A stretch of DNA of 64,000 nucleotides. Origin: Lingula anatina. Lineage: Eukaryota; Brachiopoda; Lingulata; Lingulida; Lingulidae. Both the position numbers and the translations under genes were made by a program. Where the stretch lies: NCBI RefSeq assembly GCF_001039355.2, contig NW_019773959.1, forward strand, positions 239,441 through 303,440, in the 5' to 3' direction. Below, piece after piece: positions 13,922-25,000 of the stretch (position 1 is the first letter of the stretch; each line of letters begins with the position of its first letter). A model generated the notes under the pieces. That model saw nothing but the letters and a program-made list of their open reading frames with translations. It did no database searches and had not been told where the DNA came from.

Positions 13922-16900
13922 TGAAAAGTGTTTTTTTTGTTTTTGTTTTCAGTAATGGTCTAAAGTTTCTACCAGTCCAGGAGGGTCTTCCTAGCCAAAG
14001 CTTTGTGAGTTTTGAGGCCACAGAATGGGTTCAGGAGAATGTGGAGGGAGCAGCAGGCTTTCCCACTGCTGTAGCTCTACTGCAGGCAAGTCATTAAAAA
14101 AGCATTGGAGAAAGCAGGTTGACAGTATGACCATTTTAGTGATTGGTGTTCTTTACTTCTGTAACCCTAGGCCTGTTTTACAAAATTTTAGAGCAACCCT
14201 CAATGTGAAGTTCTTTCATGAAGCCCACCCCTGCAGCAGATGTATCATTATGTTAGATAAGAAATGCAATGGCATGACTGTGATCAATGTGTTTCCACTT
14301 GATTGTGTTTTAGCCTTACAGGCATTGTTGCTGTATTTCATATGAGGGATTTATATTGATAACACTAAGTAGGCTAGTTATGTTTTTAAGGGCAGATACT
14401 GTTCTTGCTGTATCTTTGTGTTTTAAATAAAAAATTAAAAATTTTCACCATATTCCAGACAATGGTGGATGAGAAGATGATATGCCATGGCTGCAGAAAC
14501 ACCAGACACAGATATATTCATGGATTCTACCTCTACTTTGTTGTCACAGAGAAGGAGAGAGGTAAGAATCAGCCAAAATATCATGATTCCTTTGATTTCC
14601 GGATACAGGGGTTTGATGTCAAATATTTGTTGATAATTTTGTTGATAATTTTTCTTTGCATTTAACTGAACTGGATTTGCATTTTAGAGTGTGCTGATCA
14701 TTGCTAAAATACACTGTTTAACTCTAAAAATGCCTAGAAACGCCAACTCTAGGATGCATTGCACTTTAAAAATAAAATACTTGGATCGAAACAGTTTTGT
14801 TCTACTATGAAAAAAAAAAGCTGAATTATACATATTTTCAATTCCAGTGGATTCAGACCCCCTAAGCTATGCACAGCAGGATGCACTAACATTTCAGAAT
14901 GACTGGATTGAGGTTACTGTGCACAATAATATGCAGAAGCCTCATTATCAGGTTCCACCATTTTTGATGCCTTTGTTACCCCAGCGTGCAGGGACCACAG
15001 ATATACTGAGTGTGACTCCAGAGGATGCCAAATCAGCACATGGCTGGGGTGGTAGAAGGTTGACAGATGAATTTGGTAAGTTAAATTTTTTTTTAGTGAA
15101 AGAAAAGAAAAAAAATGTTTATATTCGATAATTTATTATGTTTTGTTTGAATATTGCTGTGTCTTTTTGTGAAAGAAAGTTGAATCAATCCAAATTCCAC
15201 ATTTTTTTGATTGATTACATCCCAAAACAAATTTTTTCACTGTCAGAAACAGTGTTTCTGTGCATAAATAGACCAAATGTCCAGGAAGCAAATTCACCTG
15301 TTTTCCACTTCCTTAGTGATGGCATTTATAATTTTATTTTCATTCTAAACCCAAAGATTGTAAAAAATATACCATAAACCTTTCAGTAACACATTTGATC
15401 AACAGGTTAGCCCTTAGCCCTTCAAAAAAGAGGATCTTGGTTAGTCTTTCAAGTGTGATTAACTATATATACATGTATATATAAATGAGTACATCTTTGG
15501 CAGGTCAAACCACGTACAAACACATCAAGATAGACACAGACCCTGCAAGCAAGTGTGGCAGACCAGAGTGGTGCACCATGCGTTACCATGCCAACTACAA
15601 CCCTCTGTGTGCATATGAACTGACCCTGAACTGGCTAGTGTGCACTGGCCCTGTGCTGGGAGAACTGGTAGGTCTTCAGAATGGTCAACTAAAAATCACA
15701 TGTAGCATATTAATCTTATACTGACATGTTCTTCTTCTCTTCATATTTATTTCTGTGGGTAGGGATCTGCTGTTGGTCTTTTTGTGTAACTTAGATTTCA
15801 GCCTAACATTGGTTGCGAGTTATGATTACATTTATTGCAGACAGAGCCTGTGAACAGTTTCAAATAAATGGTGATCTAACTCAAAATGTCCGAGTGTCTT
15901 TAACAAAGTATCAACCGAACTTGTAATGCAATGATTGACCGTGGATGGCTCGGTTTTCTCATTATCACTGAGTGGGACACCATTATTAATTCTTATTCGA
16001 AGCCTTCTTGAATGCTGTGTTTTGGTTAGTTATTAAAGACACATAACTCAGTTGTTCTCTCATTTTCTGATTTTTGGCTCAAAGCAATTCAAATTCTTCA
16101 TGCATTCTGTTGCTTAGGAGGCATTCCAGGTTAGACTTGAAACTTGATAAGTTTGTGGTTATGGCCTCCTCAACTGCCATTCATATTTTTGTGTCAACAT
16201 TTTTCATTTTGTCATCAAGGTGCTAGTCAAAGTCAATAAGCATATTTTTCATTCTCAGTTCAAACTGACTGAAGAATGTCAGGAACTGAGGATCAGAGAA
16301 AGTTTCCCAATCAACCAACTGGATTAAAGAAATAATTCCAAGTTCCTCCTTCCACAGACTGACTGCTACAGAAACTTTTTGCCAGCCTACTTATTTTTTT
16401 CTATACCTTCGAGGCACATCTCTCAATCAGGCATAGCACATGGAAATTTGAAAATAAAAAAGCTGGCCTGATAGTTTCTCGTGCTCAGGGCTACTGATTT
16501 GAAGGAATATCATGCATATTGCCATAACAAGTATGTTGTAACACTTTACACAGTTATGTTGTCAATGTTGTATTATATGTCATCTTCACACCTGGCACAT
16601 TTGTTTTTTTTCTCCTCCCAGGTATCTGGTTGGGTCAGGAAGGTCAGTACTTGCTCCTATCACTTGCTGGCAGTACCAGTGGATCCCTTTGCCTTGCCTT
16701 ATACAGACAACTCTGACCCCCTCCGGGGTCCCATCTATGTCCCCCTCAATGTACAGTGCCTTACAGATGATGAAATAAGTCCAGTGTTTTCAGGTGAGTT
16801 TAAACACTGATTCTTCATAAATCTCTACTGATTTGTTTAAATGGATAAAATATGTAGAATTTTAAATTTTATATTGATACTAAATGTGCAAGTTTTTGGA

Positions 16901-17515
16901 AATTTTACAATATTTCTCGTAAAATAATTTTCTCGTTTTCTTGTAGAATATGACAGCGACTCCAGATCAGAAAGATTACGGTTGCTGCAGGAGTTCATTT
17001 TGAAGAGGTTTGGATTCATGTTGGACAGTTGCCTGGTGCAGACACCTCGTCCCCTCAACTACCAGTCAGATGACACCAAGCCACAGTGGGTCCACTGCAC
17101 AGGCGGAATGTTTGTCATGATCCCTGACAGTGCAGCCTCGGCCATCCCAGAAAACAGCACGTGCCTCACAGACAGGAGGATGCCAAACCCCACTGCTATG
17201 CACAAACTGTTTACCAAGAGTAATGCTCATAAAGATTATATAGAGCGTCAGAGAAACCGCGCCGACAGTGTGAACATCAGCTTCAGTTCTGACATTAGTG
17301 CTGGGACGGAGGATATCAAGGTGGGCTTCCTGTGGTGCTGGAACTCCATGCTGAGTAAAAGATGGCGCTCACCAAACACTGGAGATGAGTCATTCCAGGA
17401 TAAAGTGCTGGCAGATTTCAGGGCATTTTGTAGTAACCAAGACAACAGGTTACGTGAATTCTGGGAGCAGTGTCATGAACAGCTACAGTCAGCTACACCA
17501 AATGGGAATATGTGA
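340..17515 (+). CDS. DEPDC5: DEPDC5 (GATOR1 complex subunit, Iml1 family), 5' partial
   Basis: DEPDC5 forms GATOR1 with NPRL2 and NPRL3, a GTPase-activating complex for RagA/B at the lysosome that shuts down mTORC1 when amino acids are scarce. I read 35 exons: 340-423, 609-658, 866-935, 1196-1336, 1522-1591, 2036-2108, 2385-2572, 2891-3025, 3376-3437, 3679-3752, 4253-4331, 4611-4641, 4860-4974, 5130-5365, 5751-5966, 6359-6462, 6587-6660, 6921-7099, 8322-8465, 9026-9161, 9648-9729, 9915-10037, 10496-10581, 11135-11309, 11617-11699, 11948-12068, 12451-12603, 13195-13274, 13553-13630, 13953-14085, 14459-14561, 14848-15075, 15504-15667, 16622-16793, 16947-17515. All phases agree and give 1536 residues; the human protein is about 1600, so roughly 100 N-terminal residues lie upstream. 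Recognisable blocks include [49 protein letters not shown] and a DEP domain (about 13553-14561). Introns are otherwise GT-AG; the one after 14085 starts with GC. Confidence 0.97.
2563..2828 (+). repeat. Imperfect tandem duplication spanning an exon-intron junction
   Basis: About 130 bp beginning at the last bases of a DEPDC5 exon (tctctcaatggtttgtg, 2563 on) is repeated at 2701-2828 (ctctactcaatggtttgtt). Both copies go on through a matching stretch ending in aaatttatttgaaata. The second copy carries a duplicate of the splice donor inside the intron. Confidence 0.7.
4004..4060 (+). repeat. (TTA)n microsatellite
   Basis: An uninterrupted run of TTA units inside a DEPDC5 intron. Confidence 0.95.
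8520..8759 (+). repeat. Imperfect inverted repeat (possible foldback element)
   Basis: Arms 8520-8560 and 8716-8759 are reverse complements with a few mismatches; the cores are acacacaatggaca and tgtccattgtgtgt, then agtgtcacccct and aggggtgacact. The loop is about 155 bp. It lies in the intron after the DEPDC5 exon that ends at 8465. No target duplication is evident, so a mobile origin is an inference. Confidence 0.65.
13854..13920 (+). repeat. Compound (CA)n(TA)n microsatellite
   Basis: A CA run of about 19 bp passes directly into a TA run of about 48 bp, in the DEPDC5 intron just before the exon at 13953. Confidence 0.95.
14086..14091 (+). promoter_or_regulatory. Non-canonical GC splice donor in DEPDC5
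   Basis: The exon ends ...CTGCAG and the intron begins GCAAGT, a match to the strong GC-AG donor consensus. Frame and family alignment both require the join 14085/14459, giving VALLQ followed by TMVDEKMI in the DEP domain. Confidence 0.85.
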
Positions 17516-19059
17516 GAAACTGATTTGAATCATTTTTGATTCTGGCAGAATTTGTTGCATCTAAAATAAAACAAACTGAAGCTCAAAGATGTGTTGTACA
17601 ATAAGCTCAGATGTATTTTTACATACAGCATTAAAGAGATGATGAAATTTTTTCAGGAAAACTATTTTATGCAACTGGTGCTAAAAAGTGTATATATGCA
17701 AGAAATACTTGCATTATGTAACAAATAATAGTTTTCCTTTTATTAGAAATAAGAGTTTTATGTGTCAGTACCTGCTGCTATCACTGGCTGCCAGTACCAG
17801 ACACCTTTAGCTGTTTATGTTTATTGACAGAAAGGAATGTATTTTAAAATCAAAAAAGGGCATTTAGATTAGAAAGTAGCCATCATAATGCTGCTACTGA
17901 GATTGCCGTTTTTATTATTTGCCAAAATTTGAATTGTTATTGAAGATATTTTCTTTTTTGAGGGGGGGGGGGGGAGTTAAATAACAGTTCTAAGTTCTAT
18001 TCAAGTAGCTTTCAATGCTGACAAGTGTCTTACAGTTGTTATTAGTAAAGGTGAAAAGAGAAATAACAGAGTAATGTTGACAGTCAGATCAATCAATGAT
18101 CTTCAGTAAACATACTTAAGCCTATGCTTAAGCCACACTTTATAATTAAAAGATATTTTTAAAACTGTGTAATTTTGGCCAGTATAAATACATCTTGTCA
18201 ATCTATGCTTTACACAATGAGTCTGCTATAGTTTATGTCAGCAATTGGTCATTAAGACTGTTTAGTTATGACTGCTTTTGATACTTTCATTTAATATTGG
18301 ATATGAATAGAAATAAAAGGATAAATACAATAGAGTTGGTGAACAGTTGGTGAAAAAGGTCTGGCATCATCATGTGCAAAAACAGGTTTTTTTTACCTAT
18401 ATAATGCTCATTCATTTAAAAGTATCCAATATTGTATTATTTCTATTATTACCTTTGAGTTGGAGGGATAAATGTCTACCCTTGAAGTGCAATGATAAAA
18501 GCAAGTGCTGACTTTCAAAGCAAACTTTTATATCTTGTGTAAACTACACAAACTTATCGGTTTCTGTTTTATCAAGGAAGCAGGCCATGTGGCATAACAT
18601 AAAGATACATTGTAATTAAAATCATTGAATAAATGTCTCTGTTATTAGAGAGTATTTGAATACTGCTGTGTGAAAAGGGAATTTTTCTTTAGTTCATCAA
18701 TAATGTATTGAAAGTTAGCACATTTCTTAAGACAAGGCAAATTGACTGGCTTGGGAAAATAAGATAGCACACAAAAAACCTTTCCCAGAGGACTATTTGG
18801 TCAACTTTGGCTCTAGATTACACAAGAAATCTATACAGTGAATGACATGTAAGGTTTTAAGTGGCTTAAGATTACGTTGGAAATGTAGTTGATTATAGTC
18901 AAGTAGTGAGGCAGTGTTTGGTTAGTTTCTGGTGGAACACCTGTCTTGAAACTGTCAAACATCAGGGATTTCAAGTAGATATAATTGTTACCAAAAAACT
19001 GATATAATAGAAAAAAGAGCAAAGAAGCATTATTTATTGTAGGCGAGAGCTGACACTTA
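17516..19059 (+). other. DEPDC5 3' untranslated and intergenic sequence
   Basis: Non-coding, AT-rich. It holds a possible polyadenylation signal AATAAA at 17565-17570, a run of G at about 17961-17974, and a 37-bp relic of a DEPDC5 exon at 17764-17800. I see no gene. Confidence 0.7.
17764..17800 (+). pseudogene. Relic of a DEPDC5 exon fragment
   Basis: These 37 bases match the DEPDC5 exon segment 16643-16679 at 33 of 37 positions, and the translation keeps VSTC.YH.L.VP in the same frame. It lies about 250 bp past the stop codon and has no flanking open frame or splice sites. Confidence 0.6.
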
Positions 19060-22000
19060 ATGTCCTTGAGTATAGATGAGCAGCTACATTTTGCTGCCTG
19101 GGATGGAGATGTCCACTCTGTCCAGTTAGCCTTAGACATGGGGGCCAGTGTTGACCGCAAGATGGCAGATGTGAGTAGCAAGCAGTATGGGTAGGTGGTT
19201 TTGTGGCAAATGTGTGAGAAAATATCAGAAGGGAGCAAATTTGTGGAAAAAAAATAATGAAAGAAATGTTGGACATACTTAGGTTTCTTCTTGTGAAAAT
19301 TGTTTTGTACTTTGAAATTGCCTTGTTTTGAGCATTTTAACTCGGAGGCTAGCAAAAACTGACCTTATGTAACGGCGTGTTCTTGCCATTATCTTAGTGA
19401 TGGCAGAATATATGCTCTGTGGAGTTGCCATCAGAGCTTCACAGAACATGGCGGACTGAAACAGCACTCTTTCTCTCAATCAGTTCAATAGAGAAAATAA
19501 GATTGCACCCACCAGACACCATGTTACAATTGTAAAATGTTTGTTAAAATGTAAACAAACATTAAAATGGTCATGAATGAATTTTTAATGCCTGAAAAGT
19601 GTTTATAAGTGTTTGAAAATATGCCAAAAAGTCTGGGACATGCTCGTAATTTCTCAGGTAAGCTGTTTACTGTAATTACTCAATCTTTTCAAGGTGGAAA
19701 ACTGTGCATTTTACAGATGGTATTTTTTAAGTCAAAATTGTTTGAAATTGGAACATTCCTTTGGAGTAACAGCAACAAAATTAAAAAAGCAGGTTACTTT
19801 ATAATTTTATTTTATGCAGTAAAAACACCACAAATGCTAAATAGAAATATAATGTAGTTGTGATTATAAAATTATGTGTATGAAAGTTTGCATCTGAAAT
19901 TAAAACTGGGGTTGGAGGGTTCAGGGTAGGTTGGACCCCACGTCTTTTTCACTAAATGGCAGTCTCATCCCTGTGATTGGTGTCCTTCCAAATAAAACCT
20001 TGATTCTTTCACAGTTAGGATGGTCGTCTCTACATGCAGCTAGCAGTAATGGCCACACAGACACTGTGAAATGTTTGCTGGATGCTGGGGCTGATGTGAA
20101 CCTACAGGCAAAGGTAAGGGCATATCCTACTTTACAAACCATTATTATTTTACCTTTTTTCATTAAAATGATAATAAAGTAGAATGGGCATTATTCCTCA
20201 CTTTAATTAAATTATTGTTCATCTTCGACTTCAACAAATCTTAAGGATCAGATTTTATTGTTTAATATGAACAGTAACCCAGCTCTTTGTAATGTGAATT
20301 TCACAAATTTTCTGGTGTCAAAGTTACACTGAATCATCCGTTAGATTCCATAAAGAGCAAATGTACTGATGAGCTGAAGTAATATTTGAGCAAATTTAAA
20401 GGGTTAAAAACAGATGTCAGGTTAACTGGGTACTAACAGATTATTTAACTGTAAATGCCATGTGTTTCCTGTTTGAGTGAGTAAGGAAAAAAGCAGAATA
20501 CGATCTTTCTGAAAGGGATCTTTTTATTTTCCAATGCTTATTACAAAATCATAAAGCTGCCACAAATCTGCACTTGCAAGATGCATATATAATTAAATTA
20601 CAGAAAATATAAAATGGCTAAAAAAAGGCTCCTAAGAGAAGGAAGCCTTTCAAGCTTGTTGACAAAAATCCCTTTCACGTTATCTTAAGTGTACAAAAAG
20701 AACAGTAAAAATACAGAAGTCCAATGTTCATATCAAGAAAAAATAAAAGCTTGATATGGAAGACTTCTTACTTTAAGTAAGAAATGAAGACATACCAAAA
20801 CATGTTATCCGATCCTACCAAACACATTATATTCAAAACTGAAAACTAAGGAAGCACAACACTTAAAACAGAAATTATATACATTTTTGTCCAACCAAAA
20901 CTAGAACCCTAACAGCATTATTGTTTTCAACAAATGACTTACTTTTTACAAACTAATCTTAAATAATAAAGAGGCAAAACAAATATGCCTGCTTGAGATG
21001 TAAATGTTTCAAATATGTTAATTATATTCAACATTTGGTGAAAATTTCATGCTAATCATGAGATGAGAATAATAATTTACAAAGTTTACAGCTGTTGCCA
21101 CTTTTTCACTTGGAATGCAACATGTCCATGAACCAAATTATTTAATTAGAGAACAACTGAACACACATGCCAAATAGATCATGGACCTGTTTCACAAAAG
21201 AACTAAAGCCTGAAATTTGGTCTCAACTTTTAGACTGACATTTTAATCCATTTTATGTCAGCTGTGATGCATAATATCAAAGATATGAATGCTATATCAC
21301 TATGGCACATTTAATTTAAACAACTAAAGAAAAAATGTGATCGACTATGAAGCATATTTTTAAAGCATCTTTGATAATATTATTTTGTGCCTTACCTACT
21401 TCTTTGAATCTAACCTAGTAAGTAAACTCTAGCATGTGACAAACTAATACTGACAAACAAAATAACTAAAATTGCACACAGTATTTTAGTTAAACAGAGA
21501 TATTAGTGTTAAAATAACCTGAGACAGTGGTCTTAAAAGTTGGTCTTAGTGCATTCAAAACATTTTCTACAATTCCAATCTCTAGTCATAACAAACTCGT
21601 CAGTCTCATGAAAAGATTACAAACAAGGTATTTCAATAGTTTTATAAATTTACTGAGCAAAAATAAAAATGCCCCATGTGAATTTTCTATACTTTTGTTC
21701 CGCATATAAAGTTTTTTGNTTTACAAATTTCTCACACTAAAATAGTTAAACATTTATAATTTTGATCAAGTTAACCTTGACAGTTGACTGTGTCTAATAA
21801 AAAGGATATTTTCCGGATATATAAAATTGAAAAAACTGAAAATGACATTGAAAAAACTGCAAAATGCGGTGCCTTAAAATAGTTAAACGTTAATAATTTT
21901 CACAAATCTTGTCAAATATTCATGAAATTTGGATAGATGATGCATAACAACAATAAAAATCTGTGATTACCTCATCAGTTGAATGTGTCTGATAAAAACA

Positions 22001-25000
22001 TTTTTCAGAGCAAATGAATTGCAGAAAACTAAAAATGACATTGAAAAGACCACCAAAGTCCATGGCTTAAAATAGTTAAACGTTAATAATTTCACAAATC
22101 TTGTTCAATATTTGTGAAATTTGGACAGATGATGCATAAAAATAATAAAAATCTGTGATAAGCTCATCAGTTGACTGTGTCCCATGAAAAAGATTTTTTT
22201 TTAGACAATAAATTGAGAAAACTGAAAATGACACTGAAAAGACCAACAAATTCCATGGCTTAAATAGTTAAACGTTAATAATTTCACAAATATTGTTCAA
22301 TATTTGTGAAATTTGGACAGATGATGCATAAAAATAATAAAAATCTGTGATAAGCTCATCAGTTGACTGTGTCTCATGAAAAAGATTTTTTTTTTTTTTT
22401 TGGACAATAAATTTGAGAAAACTGAAAATAACACTGAAAAGAATGTCAAATTCCATGGTATAAAATAGTTAAACGTTAATAATTTTGACAAATCTTGTCT
22501 AATATTTGTGAAATTTGAACAGATGATGCATAACAATAATAAAAATCTGTGATAAGTTTATCAAATGCCATTGTTTAACAAAAGTGTTGTTTATTGGCAA
22601 TTTGTATGAGAAGAAAGAGAATTACAGAAAACAAATTTTTCAATTTTACAAAATATGATTCAGTCTAACATTTATAATCAAATGTTATGAGTTGAGTTTG
22701 TTTGTGTAAGAGGTAGCAAATAACCCGTAATTGTCCTCATGAAAACAATATATACCCATTCAAGACTTCTCCTTACTACCAATACCAGATGCAGATTCCT
22801 TGGGTTTAGCAGACCATTTCACATACCATCGTTGCCACATACCATCTATTGTACACATGTATGACACAGACCATTGCTCTTGCTGTTGTCTTTCACTGCC
22901 TGTTTTTTTTAAAGGTATTAGCCATGACCAGACAGGAAGAATCAGTTCAGCAAAAAAAGCCACCACTCTGTATGGAAAAGGTCACCTGGAAGGAAAAAGA
23001 ACAACATATATGAAAAAAGTGGAAATTAAATTTTAAAAAGTTGCAAATTTCCCAGACCAAAATAGTTAAACATTAATAATTTTGATAAAGTTAGGCTTAA
23101 AAGTTGTGTCTAATGGAAAGGCTCATTTGGAAAAAGAACAATAAGTTTGAAAAAAAGTGAAAATTAAATTTCTTTGCCAGTTTTCAAGACATAAGGGATA
23201 GAAAATTTGCAAAGCTCAGTTTATGGTGAAAATTAGGTCAAAGGTCAATTTCAGGATCACAGTTAGATTGGCAGTATATGACATCCTATTCAAGTTCAAT
23301 GAGGGTAAGAAATACTCCCCCTTAATCACCAATCACGAAGAATTAAAACAGGTCAATCACCAATCACGAGGAATTAAAAGCTATCGCTATTCATCAAGAT
23401 AGAAAATTGCTATACTTGCAGGAATGCAAAGAATTCATAACATTCCCAGAATAATTTATTTTGTGTGTTGAATGACAGGAATAGTCTGCTTAGATCTCGA
23501 GTTATCCAGCCATTCTCATTGGTCAGGATTCCTGTGACAGAGACTAAGGTGATACAAATAGAACCAGAACATAGCGAACTACTCTCATTGCCACTTTTCT
23601 ACCTGCCTTGTTAGAAGAGTTTGTTGAATTTATCTCCAGTGAATGATCGCCCTACAATCATGATACAAAGTTTGGGACTTTCTAGAACAAATTCCTGTAA
23701 TGCTAATTAAACGTTTTCACGAATCACGTAGATTTGGAAGGGTAAATCATGAATCATGTTGATGATGTTGACGCATCATGCATCATGTTGACGAATCATG
23801 TTGATACCAAAAACGCAGAACAAAGAAGTTCCTGAATCACGTTTCATGCAGAATATTGGGCTCAAATAATGCAACACGCTTGAAAAATAAGGCCAATCAC
23901 GCGTAATGCAAAAGGTATTAACTAGAGGATCAGAGAGGCGATACCGCCTCCAAATATTGTACCACCAGCTGGAGTTAAGTGAAAAGTAGGTCAAAGGTCA
24001 ATTTCAAGGTCACATTTAGATTGCCAGTATATGACTTCCTATTCAAGTTCAATAGTAACTATGGACCTATCTCTGCCAGTTTTGGAGATAAAAGAGAAGC
24101 AAAATTTGCAAAGTTCAGTCCATAGTGAAAAGAAGGTCAAAGGTCAATTTCAAGGTCACAGTAAGATTGCCAGTATATGACTTCCTATTCAACTTCAATA
24201 GTAACTATGGACCTATCTCTGCCAGTTTTAGAGATATAAGGGACTAAATGTTATAATTTTGGAGTTACCATAATGTGCCATAAATTTCCTACAGAAAAAA
24301 TTAATTAAAATAAAGAAAAGGTCATTTTGGTCAAAGTTCTTGAAATGGGAGGNNNNNNNNNNNNNNNNNNNNNNNNNNNNNNNNNNNNNNNNNNNNNNNN
24401 NNNNNNNNNNNNNNNNNNNNNNNNNNNNNNNNNNNNNNNNNNNNNNNNNNNNNNNNNNNNNNNNNNNNNNNNNNNNNNNNNNNNNNNNNNNNNNNNNNNN
24501 NNNNNNNNNNNNNNNNNNNNNNNNNNNNNNNNNNNNNNNNNNNNNNNNNNNNNNNNNNNNNNNNNNNNNNNNNNNNNNNNNNNNNNNNNNNNNNNNNNNN
24601 NNNNNNNNNNNNNNNNNNNNNNNNNNNNNNNNNNNNAAATAAAGAAAATGTCATTTTGGTCAAAATTCTTGAAATAGGAGATGCTCTGAAGTTTCAGAAG
24701 TTCAAATTTGATGAAATAATGTCATTTTTGAACACAAGTTGTCTGCTTTGCCAAGCCTTATGTTTTATTTTTCCAGAGTTCAAAATTTATTATCCATTAC
24801 CGTACTGCACATTTTGCTTTTACCACCAATATGTACTTTTTGATACAGCGTAACTCGAAAACCGTATGGAATACGAAAAAACCGAGACCACCCACAGTGT
24901 TGGGCTTTACATGCTCTACAAAATGCAAAAAAGAATGGGTCTCTAGCATTAACGGTTCCCGAATTAGAGACAGTTTTCAGTTTCGGTATCTTATGGCCGC

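Noticed and set aside
24327-24677. Open frames across the run of N
   Set aside because: They exist only because undetermined bases contain no stops.
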